A stretch of 64,000 bases of DNA. It comes from Chalara sp. BL73. Taxonomy: Eukaryota > Ascomycota > Leotiomycetes > Helotiales. This document shows positions 35,937 through 45,760 of the stretch, piece after piece (within the stretch, counting starts at the first letter, position 1; each line of letters begins with the position of its first letter). The notes under the pieces are model-generated. The model was not told the DNA's origin, did no database searches, and saw only the letters and a list, made by a program, of their open reading frames with translations. A program made the position numbers and the translations under genes. The stretch is from positions 186,001-250,000 of the forward strand of contig CAKJVC010000210.1 in the NCBI GenBank assembly GCA_918026815.1. The letters are read 5' to 3'.

Positions 35937-37982
35937 TCAAACCTGCAGAGGAAGACTTGACCAATCGTTGCGCCAATCTTTGCTACTCTCCTTGGGGGGC
36001 CAGACACGACGTAATACCTGCACGACCGGATCTTCTTCCGCTATATCCTCAGGCTCCTTCATGATATCCTCTTCATCTCGCAGGTACTCTACATGTCGCT
36101 TAGCGCGATCTCTGTTCTTTTGATCGCGGGCCTCCCTCGCTCTTCGACCCAGTTCCTTAACGTTGATAACATCTTTCTCGTCATCTCGAGCTCTTCGCTT
36201 AATCAACCACGAACGACTTAGATGGTCTACAACCTTTCCTATACTACTGATTGTTACACTGTCGCCCCAACGGCCACCATCTGTAGTCCACAATCTAAGA
36301 CACTCTAGTTTTTGGCCCGATTTGTTCTGGCAAATAGTCTCCCAGATAGATCGGGCCAGTGTCTCATCCACCGCGCAGTTCATAAGTGTTTCGCGCAAAG
36401 CGCCATTCTTCAAGGAATGTAAATCTGGGAAGGTTTCGTGATCGAATGCATCGAATGAAGGGTCGTTCTGCGAGTCAGGGTCTCGAATCACCCGCCAGTT
36501 AGAACAGTCCAAGATTAGGAAAAGAGATTTTAAACTTTCTATTTTCCCAAAACTTTGGTAAATCTCAGCCTCGACGGCATCAGATTTTGTACGTTTGACT
36601 GAAAGAGCTAGATACTGCAATGCCGGACACTCGGCATGAATCTGCAAGACATGTTTTTCTGTAAACGTCATAGGCATATTTCGTGGAAGTGGAAGGTTGT
36701 CCACAACAAATTCACTTTCGATTGGTCGTATACTTAACTTCTTCAGCGTCTGACCGTGTCGGGATAGAATTGCATCCAGTATCTTAGGCTCAAATGAGCC
36801 GGACACCGAAAGCTCATCAAGAGGCTCGAACGATTTCAAGAAGGAAATGGCGTTATCGGTATAATTGGGTTTCTCCTCTGATATGTTATGACGATCCATA
36901 CCGACCTGAAGTGTCTTCAATTGCGGGAACGAGAAATCCTGGGCAATCGTCTCCATCATCTCGCCATGTAACTTACTGCAATCAACTTCGTAACCTCCAC
37001 CCAGCGTCAGATGACGTAGACGGCCGAAGCCTGTGTGCTGTGCCCAAGCCTGAAGCTCAGGAATTATACTATACACTCTCAAGCTCCCAAGAAGTGACAG
37101 CGAGGTCAAGGAGCCGATAGATTCACCACGGACAAAACCTGGAAGACCTGCCCATGGCTCTCGCGGGCGGCGGAAGTGTGCTTGTCTCGCCTCCTCAAAT
37201 GGTCGAACATTCAAAATTTCAACTTCCTTTAAATTAGGAGCAAGACCGGCAGCAAGCTCCATTGTCGCTTCTAGATTAAAGTCGTCGTCGCCGTCCGAAT
37301 CCCGCCAACTCCATTCAACCTTGACTTTGTATAAACACGGAGACGTGGCTAAAGCCATCTCGTAAGGTTTTGGGATGCCCCATAGTAAAGTTCGAAATCG
37401 AAAGGTGAGATGGTGGAGTCTGCATTGAGGTTGGTGGCTGTGGAGGGCATCGAGAAGGCTGGGCGGAAATTGACTTTTGCAGTCGTATATCAAAGTGATA
37501 AGATATGGCAGTGTTCTGATGAATTCGACGGCTGGCCCCCATGCCAGATCCTCATCGGAAGACTTTTCGATGACACCGTCGTAAACGACGTGGTGTCTTA
37601 AGATGTACTCTTCATCCTTGCCTAAGATTTCATCGATTCCTCTTGACTTGAGCCAATTTTCGCCCCTATCCTCCTCGGTGCTGGATCGGCCAGGTAACTT
37701 TAGAAACCCTTTGATACTGAGACAACGGATGTGACTAGTCGAGTCGGTACGGGAGAGAGCTTTAGCAAGGGCATCAACGTCGCGCTGCAGGGCCTCGGGA
37801 CTGCTGATGATGAGATAGACACAGTGAAAGATTGATGGAAGACTAGCATCGTGGCAAGTTTTGCTTGTCAATGCAAATGCGTTAAGACTCGGCCGATGCG
37901 AATGGTTTAGATGATCTGCTATTTGCTGTAAGGTCTCCAGCGGAAGACTGTGTAGGTGCTTCTTAGCGGAGTCTATTGCCAT
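35937..37982 (-). CDS. F-box protein with leucine-rich-like C-terminal region
   Basis: Single exon, 681 aa. Residues about 10-52 fit an F-box: LHSLPLETLQQIADHL, then LNAFALTSKTCHDASLPSIF, the usual L-P-x-E-hydrophobic start and S-K/R-x-x-x-x-x-x-P end. The following 500 residues contain irregular leucine-rich stretches (LTSLSLLGSLRVYSI, RLRHLTLGG, LKTLQVGM, LKKLSIRP, LQYLALSV) that would form the substrate-binding solenoid. The C-terminal 80 residues are charged (RRAREARDQKNRDRAKR) and probably helical. F-box proteins join Skp1-Cullin-F-box ubiquitin ligases and choose the target; the target here is unknown. The gene faces a gene-poor region at its 3' end. The ATG at 37982 directly precedes the F-box, which supports this start. 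Confidence 0.85.
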   Translation of the reverse strand: MAIDSAKKHLHSLPLETLQQIADHLNHSHRPSLNAFALTSKTCHDASLPSIFHCVYLIISSPEALQRDVDALAKALSRTDSTSHIRCLSIKGFLKLPGRSSTEEDRGENWLKSRGIDEILGKDEEYILRHHVVYDGVIEKSSDEDLAWGPAVEFIRTLPYLITLIYDCKSQFPPSLLDALHSHQPQCRLHHLTFRFRTLLWGIPKPYEMALATSPCLYKVKVEWSWRDSDGDDDFNLEATMELAAGLAPNLKEVEILNVRPFEEARQAHFRRPREPWAGLPGFVRGESIGSLTSLSLLGSLRVYSIIPELQAWAQHTGFGRLRHLTLGGGYEVDCSKLHGEMMETIAQDFSFPQLKTLQVGMDRHNISEEKPNYTDNAISFLKSFEPLDELSVSGSFEPKILDAILSRHGQTLKKLSIRPIESEFVVDNLPLPRNMPMTFTEKHVLQIHAECPALQYLALSVKRTKSDAVEAEIYQSFGKIESLKSLFLILDCSNWRVIRDPDSQNDPSFDAFDHETFPDLHSLKNGALRETLMNCAVDETLARSIWETICQNKSGQKLECLRLWTTDGGRWGDSVTISSIGKVVDHLSRSWLIKRRARDDEKDVINVKELGRRAREARDQKNRDRAKRHVEYLRDEEDIMKEPEDIAEEDPVVQVLRRVWPPKESSKDWRNDWSSLPLQV

Positions 37983-38749
37983 GATTAAGGGCTAGAGGAC
38001 GTCGGTGGAATATGATTGCCGCAGCTCGATGAAAACGGAAACGAAAATGGTGGGAAGCAGGAAGCAGGAAGCAGAAATTAGGATCGATGGCTGAAGAAGG
38101 CAGAAACTTATTTAGGTATAAGGAAAACAGGATGTCACTCGAAAGGTTGTTGGTTGGTTGCTGATGGATTGTAATACTGGGCGGAGTCTTGGCCAGATCC
38201 TACAGTACTGCAAGTCATGTGACCAGCTATATTGCATTTGAAGGTTGATGACTTGCTTGACACTTCAAATTTTCTACTTCCCCAAGTTCTTTTACCGTAA
38301 GTGAATCTTCTACACTTCAAACTGATAGCTCTCCGTCGTCTGGTGGCCTAATAGTCGTAGGTCTTCCATTCACGACCCACATTATTTGGGGAGTAAATAG
38401 ATAATAGATATAGAAGAAGGACGAGGGCACTCTTTAAATACATCTTTAGAATTGTATAGACCCAGAAGGTACCTCTTTTAGCTTTTTGATAACCAGCAGA
38501 AAACTAGGGGTTTTGATTTCAAGTTTAAAAACATAGTACTTAACAAAGAGGAACTGTCGCGTAGAGAACCAATAGGCACAGTGGTGCCTGGCATAAGTGG
38601 GTACGTAGTATAAAGAACAGAGGGTACGCGGTTAGTTAAAAATCGCCGGTTAGCAGACCACTAAAAACAGTAACAACATTCCCTCCGTCTTTCACATCCT
38701 TTGCGGCCAAGAAAGAAACGATGCTGCAGAAGCCTATGCGAAATTATAT
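37983..38749. other. Divergent intergenic region
   Basis: Promoter of the F-box gene on the minus strand, then the 5' flank of the Q/G/Y/S-rich frame. No RNA gene or repeat is seen. Confidence 0.45.
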
Positions 38750-39190
38750 ATGTTACGCTTGGAGGGATTTACCCATACCACAATCGCTGCATCGGGCGAA
38801 ATGCTCATGAACAACGCAGAAGATGGGCTACAGCAGTGCTCGCGACAAGCTCTACCAGCCATCAGACCAGCAATATACCATATGGAGGAATTGAATATTA
38901 ATGCAATGGAGAGGTTCCGACTGGAAGTTACAGCTAGAGATCCTACTCGAACTGTGAGAAGGACAAGATATATAGGCGCGTCAAGACAGCCACAGCAGCC
39001 CCAAGGATCATATTGCAACCAGGGAGGCCGGGGAGGCCAGGGATATGACAATGCGCCGCCCCAAGATTCTTATTACGATCAGTTCGAAACAGGATATACT
39101 CCCCAATCTAGTTCTTACCAAGGAAGTTCTGACGGAGGACAAAGTTCTTACCAAGGGGGAAGAGAATATTACCGAGGAAGAAATTATTAA
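38750..39190 (+). CDS. Possible protein with Q/G/Y/S-rich tail, 5' end unclear
   Basis: A 146-codon frame whose first 80 residues look helical and protein-like (MLMNNAEDGLQQCSRQALPA, MEELNINAMERFRLEV). The last 55 residues are a low-complexity tail rich in Gln, Gly, Tyr and Ser (GGRGGQGYDNAPPQDSYYDQ, then two SSYQG units and an RGRNY end). Such tails are typical of prion-like or RNA-binding proteins. The frame stays open for about 30 codons upstream of this ATG (ILCGQERNDAAEAYAKLY), with no further ATG before a TAG. An upstream exon or a truncated 5' end is therefore likely. I cannot name a family. Confidence 0.35.
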   Translation: MLRLEGFTHTTIAASGEMLMNNAEDGLQQCSRQALPAIRPAIYHMEELNINAMERFRLEVTARDPTRTVRRTRYIGASRQPQQPQGSYCNQGGRGGQGYDNAPPQDSYYDQFETGYTPQSSSYQGSSDGGQSSYQGGREYYRGRNY

Positions 39191-39768
39191 TAGTAAGAGC
39201 GGTTTATCTGGACGAAGTGGAGGTCTCTCCTCTATCCAAGCCGGAATTTGGGGTTTGGGAGTTCATCTGTTTCTTCATGAGATGGAAATGGAAGGGAAAG
39301 ATCTGTATGACTGGACTTACAGAAGATGGAGGAATTGGAATTGGTAGCTAGATTTGTTTTTGTTTTGTTGGGTTTGAGAAGCTAGGCGTATTAGGCGTTA
39401 GGAATTTGGGCATTGTAGACTAGGCGAGTTTGTGTTTTCTGAGGCGGGGAATGTTGGCTGAGAATTTAAGATCTATTGCACTTACTTGTTTTTACCTATT
39501 AGAAATATTCGGAGCTCTGTCCTTACTTGGCCTGAATAAAACTTATGCCCTATGGAGCGTAAAGTCTCCGAAGATTTCATCTCAAAAAAGATTTATGCCA
39601 CATGGGGCATGAAATTTAATCGTAACCCGAACCGTAGAAGCCAGTTTACTAGCCTCCATGGAAGAAAACGATATAAGATTGATTCTCATCCAAGAGCGGA
39701 AATGGCATGACGCTGTGCCTTGATTTTTCTAATTAAAGCACGACTTAGGTGTCAATATCTCGGACTGC
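39191..39768. other. Convergent 3' flanks
   Basis: No gene seen; this is the downstream region of the frame at 38750 and of the minus-strand secreted protein. Confidence 0.45.
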
Positions 39769-40911
39769 CTAAAAACCCAGGCTTCTCTCGAAGTTCTCCG
39801 ACGCTTGCCCAATAGGCTGTATCAAGGTGTAGCTACTTGAACTATTAAATTCCTGCACGCCATTCACAAGATACAACGGCGTCAGCTCTCCGTCATCACT
39901 AAAGAACAATTTCGGCCGTTCTCTACGATAGTAATCCGTGCGACTTTCATCAGTGAACAGAACCGTGGTGTTATATGTCTCCTGCAGCTTGAACGACCAG
40001 TTCCCCATCAATGTCCTTGAGAACATATGAGCACCGACACGCGGGTACTTGACACCGTGCTCCGTGATATCAATCATCCAATGCGCGAGAGCATGCCAAT
40101 GTCCTCGCTTGTCTCGCCAGAGAAATGGGTCTTCAGTCCAGGTTGGAGAGTAGTCAGAAGTATTCCAGGGCATCGTCTTAATCAGTTGATACTGACCCGA
40201 GAAGCCAACTGAGCCACTCGACCAGATCCGAACATCCTCGCTCCCCAATATGATCTCCCCAGTGTGATTATCAGGAGACCACGCCGGCCATGGCGCCGGA
40301 TTCGTGCCATTGATAAGCACCTCAAACGGCGTCCAAGGACCGCGAATATCAGGCGCAGACGAAACGCTAATGTTATTCGCCCACTTATAAGACTTGCACG
40401 TACTCGGCACCTCCGTATCAATGCCAATAGTATACATAAGGTACCTCTGATCCGCCTCACTCCAAAACGTGGTCGGGTTATGCCGAAACGTGCTTGTCAG
40501 CGTCTGCGCGTACTCATACGGCCCTTGGGGCCCATTCTTGCTCTCCGCTCGGATAACGAAACTGAAGGGACGCCAGCCGGAGAGGCCACAGCCTTTGGCG
40601 AACTGCGCGATCACGAGGTGGAAGAGCTTAGGATCTTGCCGGTCGCGCAGGATATGTCCGCCCCAGGAGGAGTTCCCACCTTTGGTGCTGTAGTAGGAGG
40701 GGAAGGTCACGTTAGTGTGGTTGTAGCCTGTATAGCGGGTCGCCGGGAGGAGGTCGAGTTTTCCACAGTCGGAGCTTGTCCAGCCGGGATCACAAATGCA
40801 GGTGGAATCAGTGCAGATACCGTTGAGACTGCAGTCATCGTCTGTTGTGCAAGCAACGGCGGATTGGAAGAGGAACCCAGCTAGAAACATGAGAATTATG
40901 GGGATATACAT
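39769..40911 (-). CDS. Secreted EGF-like plus five-bladed beta-propeller (GH43-like) glycoprotein
   Basis: Single exon. I start at the ATG at 40911, giving 380 aa, because a signal peptide (MYIPIILMFLAGFLFQSAVA) begins exactly there; an upstream in-frame ATG at 40956 would put 15 polar residues before it. After cleavage comes an EGF-like knot (CTTDDDCSLNGICTDSTCIC, then DPGWTSSDC). A domain of about 330 residues follows, with propeller-type features of the GH43/GH32/GH62 clan: a D-x-K-x-F block, WRPFSFVI, GPWTPFEVLINGTNPAPWPA, TWTEDPFLWRDKRGHWHALA and a late ERPKLFF-D-GE block. TEDPFL recalls the mid-domain acidic residue of GH43-type enzymes. There are many N-x-S/T sites. Glycan binding or hydrolysis at the cell surface is inferred; the catalytic acids are not proven. 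Confidence 0.8.
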   Translation of the reverse strand: MYIPIILMFLAGFLFQSAVACTTDDDCSLNGICTDSTCICDPGWTSSDCGKLDLLPATRYTGYNHTNVTFPSYYSTKGGNSSWGGHILRDRQDPKLFHLVIAQFAKGCGLSGWRPFSFVIRAESKNGPQGPYEYAQTLTSTFRHNPTTFWSEADQRYLMYTIGIDTEVPSTCKSYKWANNISVSSAPDIRGPWTPFEVLINGTNPAPWPAWSPDNHTGEIILGSEDVRIWSSGSVGFSGQYQLIKTMPWNTSDYSPTWTEDPFLWRDKRGHWHALAHWMIDITEHGVKYPRVGAHMFSRTLMGNWSFKLQETYNTTVLFTDESRTDYYRRERPKLFFSDDGELTPLYLVNGVQEFNSSSSYTLIQPIGQASENFERSLGF

Positions 40912-42415
40912 GGCTGGAGGACAGTGATTGCTACCTGTTCCTTCCAATAAAGACAAAGTGAAGAACGATAGGCGGCGATAGTCGACAAGAATTCTGCACT
41001 CTTACACTATGTGCTTATTTCATAGCATAATGACACTACATCTATTCCAAAGTTACACCATCTCTCACGAGATACAGGCTACGAAATTTTAACATCGAAC
41101 TCGGTGCTCGGTATAAAGGGTCTCGTCCTCACATTTGCCAAAGTATAGACCCCTCAACTTGCCCCTGCCTCCCAGTGTTTCCCAAGATCCATAAAACCAC
41201 CAATGGGCTAGATCTTTCCATTTAGGCTATTATGGACAAAGTCTTGGCGACGAATAGGCGACGACCTACCATAGAATTATACACTCATGTCATCGAAATG
41301 CTACTTGGAATGATAGGCATGGCTCATGTTAAGTATTGTAAGTTAGGAATTTGGTGTCCTTGCTTCCATTTTCACCGATAATATTGGACCGTTGCCGTCA
41401 AGAGTTAGATTTTTACATCTATTCGACTTTAGTTCAACTATCTCCTTGTACAAAGTCTTTCTTTCTATATCTCGAACTACTCTCTATCCTCACACAACGA
41501 ATTCCTTAGCGCCTTTTTATGCCGACGACATCATTACTGTCAGTAAGCCCTGGCTTCTGCGGTCTCGTATCACAACCCCATGAAGATGTCCAGGTCTAGA
41601 TTCCTCATCACATTTGGCGTTATTTACTTCAACAAGCACACTACTGCGATCACTATCCGCAAGATGACCTCCTCGTAGTCTGTAATTCAACTATGTGACA
41701 AACCGGCGAAGTTATATCTGAATATGGAAACATCACACTTCGCTGGATTTGGCGATCGATGGGCAGTGCTAAATCCACGACAGAGATCAGCAGATCATTT
41801 AAAAATGCACCAAAAGGCTTTCAACGGCCAGTCGCAGTACAGCAAATGATAGATCAAGCTTCAAAGTAGGGGCTGTGTGCTTAGGCTGCTGGGGTAGTAG
41901 GGCGACAAGTATCTTTTACATAGGACGAGTAGATCCTTAAGATAATGGACTTTTCACATACGGTGCGCTAATGATGGTTTACTGTCGTATGTTGATATTG
42001 GCGATAGCCTTAAATATTAGCTAAAGAAGTGCATAAGGCGAGAATCGGCCCATTTAAAGCTCTGCATATGGATTTATTTGGCTCTACATGAATGACTATT
42101 TCTAGCAATAAAACCTGTTCAACAGAGCTGAGAGAGGTCAATTTAGGTCTTTCAGAGAAGGAATGGGTGTCAAGGCAGATACTAACTAACTGATGCGGTT
42201 TCCCATCCAATACAACCAGCTCGAATCTCGAGAAAAACATTATCTATCGAAATAGGTGCATACTGGAATGGCATGAAGATGCGTCTACTTGTTTCGATAA
42301 CAAGCATAAGATTGGCAGCGAAAATAAAACGACGACATCTGATTGTGTTGCAAAAGGTGTGGATTATTGTCTGAGCTATAGGTACAAAATAGATGGTAGA
42401 GGGTTAGGAAGAAAT
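40912..42415. other. Intergenic, no confident gene
   Basis: Small frames at 41392-41583 and 42010-42240 are unconvincing. A 50-codon plus-strand stretch at about 41707-41868 (LRWIWRSMGSAKSTTEISRS) looks protein-like but has no start or partner exon. Confidence 0.4.
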
Positions 42416-44943
42416 CTACCCATACATCTGCGCATCGCCCAGAAAGTAGGACTCAAATTGCGACGGATCCATACCGGCGTCAAAATTGATACTCCCAAAC
42501 ATCGAGAAGTCTATTTCTAGCCAAGGTGATATCATAGAGGCAGAATCAGGAGACGGGGCAAGAGTAAATTGAGCGGTGTCAGAGCTTTTGAAAATATTTT
42601 GCGCGGGTTCGGGTGGCAATATACTAGTATCCAGCTGCGCTTTCTGCCACAAGTTTGGCTGGTTTTCTCGGGGTTCATGCTCGTCTGCGCTTTTGCTCTC
42701 CGGGTGTTTCTTCAGAATCTGGTGTAGCCTTTGCAGCCCTCGCGTTGCGATGGTGTTCTGATCTTGAGAAGTCTCTAGGACTTTGAGGGCATCTAGAATT
42801 TCTTCCATCCTCTGTTTTTTCTGGGGTTCGTCACGGTCGAAATAGTAGTCCATGAGTAAGATGACAGTCGAAACGAACATATGATGACCGAGCGCCACGA
42901 ACTTGATTGCATCTGATTTACTAGTGGTGGCCATGATAGCTTTACTTGACTCGATGACGATACGCGCCGAGCGCAAGCATGACATCCTGCTGTATGCGTA
43001 GTGTGGATCTTGGGCACCACGCACGAGGTAAGGACGGTGCAATCGGGAAATACGGGTGTGGATGCAGAGGATGTTCGTGTTATTTTGTCTGGAGATAAGG
43101 TATTTTAGCTTTCTCATCCCTGATACATCATCTGGTGCCAGACGTTTCATCGACTCGCTCTCAATTATGTCCAGCTTTTGGCTAAGGGCCTTGGCCAGAG
43201 TATTGAGCCTCTTATCAAGCTCCAAGAGAAGATCATAGGAGATATCATCCGCGGAACCTCCAGCATCCCACGTCGCATCCGCAATTTCGCGAAAGACATT
43301 TGCGACTTCAATCCTGAAGCGTATAAAGGTAGAATCAGTGTAGATACTTAAAGGCTGATCGTAGTTCCCTGAGGCTGTAATGAGGATGTCGTCGGTGTTG
43401 GAGGGCACATCAACGTTCATCTGTTTGTGTTGGATCATGTAGGAGCCCCCGGGCCAAGGTACACCTGCAATGAAACACATAAACCTATTTTTGTTAGTTG
43501 TCACGGCGATGAAGAGTGAAAGGGCTATACCAGTCCACCGGAACAATATGCCACCATATCCTCCGCCCAACCTCTACCTGAACCCAATCTACGTCTCCGG
43601 TTTTTCTCTTTCGCTTAGCCATCCGTGAATCGATCTGGTCAAGCTGCAAGGCTCGCGCCAATTGTATTTGTGTTCCTGTCAAAATTCTCATCATCCAAAC
43701 TGAACCAATAACGTTGGGAATAATATGTACGCCGATCAATATAATACTCTGTAAGGTCTCAATGGAAGGTTTGGATATGCAGTCCGATACAGAGAGCGCA
43801 TCTTGAGCTAGTCGGCCCCATGCAGTTGCAGTTATGTTATGTTCTGCTCCTGTGTTTGGTGAGAAGTAAGCACTCAATGTAAATATTGTGCATATTAGAG
43901 TCAAAATGCCATAATTCAGTGGCTTCTCATTCTCGACGCTGTCATAGATAGCATCAAGGTGCTCTCTGACGGTTGGAGCATGTATAATATGGTACTGCCA
44001 ACTGATCTCACATAGGAAATAGTCTAGTAGCGCGTGGCCCTGTTTTCGAGAGGGCAGGATCTTCAGCCTGGTCTGATCTATAGGCGCTGTAGAAAATGGC
44101 GTGGCAATGGAAGTAACAAAAGACCGAAAGTCTTCAGCAATATCCGTGTTCTTTGTCGTAGTCTAGTGTAGTGAGTATGATATAAGGTGCGAAAAATATG
44201 GACTTACTGTTGATATCTGTTGCTCGGAGGAGACAACATCATTTTCAAGCCATGTAACTGTGTTGGCAAGTTCAACTTCGTCTGGACTACGATGAGTGAG
44301 AGGAAGCTCCGAATTTTGAGGTTTGATTGACGCTGCAACTATTGGAGAGTTTTTTGATGGCTGATCTTGCTCTGCTCGATTCTTGGAGGTCAGAAGAGCT
44401 TCAAGTCTCTCAACCCTCGACAAGAGGTCGACGGTGACGTGATTGCTTTGATAAGATTAGACTCAATTAGAAATGCTTCCTTGGAGAGACAGACTCATAT
44501 ATGCCTGGAAGATCAAGCTCGGATCTGGGTTGTGTTGCAGAACTGAATGTATGAGTAGGATCTGTACATTTGCGTCAGGTGACCAACATCACTCTCCATT
44601 TCCCAACGACGGATATATTTGGTGACGGTCGCTTACTCAATAGAGAAGATGAGCATATAAGCTTCCGAGTCACGCAATTAGAGCAAGGAGCCCCACGATC
44701 GCATTTCAATTTTTTCTTTCGACAAAATTGGCATGATACCGGATCTTGACGTCGGGGCCGCGGCGAACTCTTGGATCCATGGGAGCCTGTAACGTCCCCA
44801 TCAACCACCTCCAGTGCTCGCTTCATTTCCGTTAAGGATTGTTTGAAGCATGCGACTTGGCGTTGGACGAACAAAAGCCCTTCTGAAGTCTGCTGTGTTG
44901 TGTTAATGTGGGTGAATGGCCTGCGCCGGATAGTCCGTGGCAA
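42416..44943 (-). CDS. Zn2Cys6 fungal transcription factor, 770 aa
   Basis: Five exons on the minus strand: 44943-44637, 44561-44495, 44445-44208, 44162-43531 and 43484-42416. Introns are 45-75 nt, phases 1, 2, 0 and 2, closing on 770 aa. The binuclear zinc cluster lies at residues 71-97 (CQFCRKKKLKCDRGAPC, then SNC and a final C), preceded by a basic linker. A short heptad helix follows (LLSRVERLEALL, about 133-145). The middle region of the fungal-specific transcription factor type is clear: LDYFLCEISWQYHIIHAPTV, then VEVGRRIWWHIVPVDW across an exon junction, then MIQHKQMNVDVPSNTDD. It acts as a nuclear DNA-binding regulator; the targets are unknown. No biosynthetic cluster surrounds it. 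Neighbours are a secreted propeller protein downstream and repeats upstream, so I cannot infer the pathway. Confidence 0.92.
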
Positions 44944-44998
44944 TAGGATAGTCTAACGATCTAACTTATTGGAAACACGGCAAATGAGAGACTAATAA

Positions 44999-45125
44999 AG
45001 GTTAGGTTAGGTTAGGGCTTTGGTGTAAGTGAGCCCGCTTATCGAGCCTCAGGCCATAAGAAGACATTAGGGTAGAGGAGCGCACTTGGACCACCTGACC
45101 TACGCGCCTCTCCTAGCCCTAACCT
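44999..45125. repeat. Inverted repeat with GGTTA tandem copies
   Basis: AGGTTAGGTTAGGTTAGGGCT at the left end contains AGGTTAGGGCT, whose exact reverse complement AGCCCTAACCT closes the right end about 90 bases later. An inner pair, AGGAGCGC against GCGCCTCT, is imperfect. The GGTTA units resemble degenerate telomere repeat, or the ends of a small transposon; no clear target duplication is seen. Confidence 0.5.
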
Positions 45126-45669
45126 CGTAACAATAAATTGATTTCCAACAATACCTTTTTCAAGCCCCACCATCTTTTTTTTTTTTTTTTTTAGTTTAGT
45201 ATCCTTGTAACTGAACTTTATTGTCAGCTTGCAAAAGCGTTAGTATTAGCTTCGTGACAGCACTAATTTGGTGGGGCTGATTTCTTTTTTCTTGTTTTGT
45301 CGCGTGGTTGTTGTACCACGTGATCATTCTGCATGGACACTTATATAAGTTGGACCTTTCGTAACTTATAGCAACGAGAACTTTTCATCACACAATACAC
45401 TTTTTACTCCTTTATATATTACAATTTACAGCTATCGATGGTTATCTATTATATAGAGCTTAGGCTCCCCGGTGCTTTCCCTAGTATGCCACAGCCATCT
45501 ATATCACGCCTATAGGTTTTGTGCTAGATCCTGTTGCTGTTCTTGCTCTTCAGCACGTTCCCCTCCACACTATTACGTATTTTATACGAACACGCGTTTA
45601 GTACAGGGTGGTTTGTGAATCTATGTTACGATTGTGGACCTTAAGGCATATGGTTGTCCTCGAACCGCA

Positions 45670-45760
45670 TAAAATCCTAGGATGGAGGTCCCAGGAGCTA
45701 TAAGAATCCTGGGAGTTAGGCTCCTAGAAAAGAGTTAGGTCCTAGGACTAATAGAGTGCT
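45670..45760. repeat. Cluster of CCTAGG / CCTGGGA palindromic words
   Basis: Within 90 bases there are two TCCTAGGA-type palindromes, CCCAGGAG, ATCCTGGGAG, and two copies of GTTAGG followed by CTCCTAG or TCCTAGG. It may be the remnant of a short tandem or palindromic repeat. Confidence 0.4.

Noticed and set aside
40264..40884. A 206-codon Arg-rich plus-strand frame
   Set aside because: Antisense shadow of the EGF/propeller gene.
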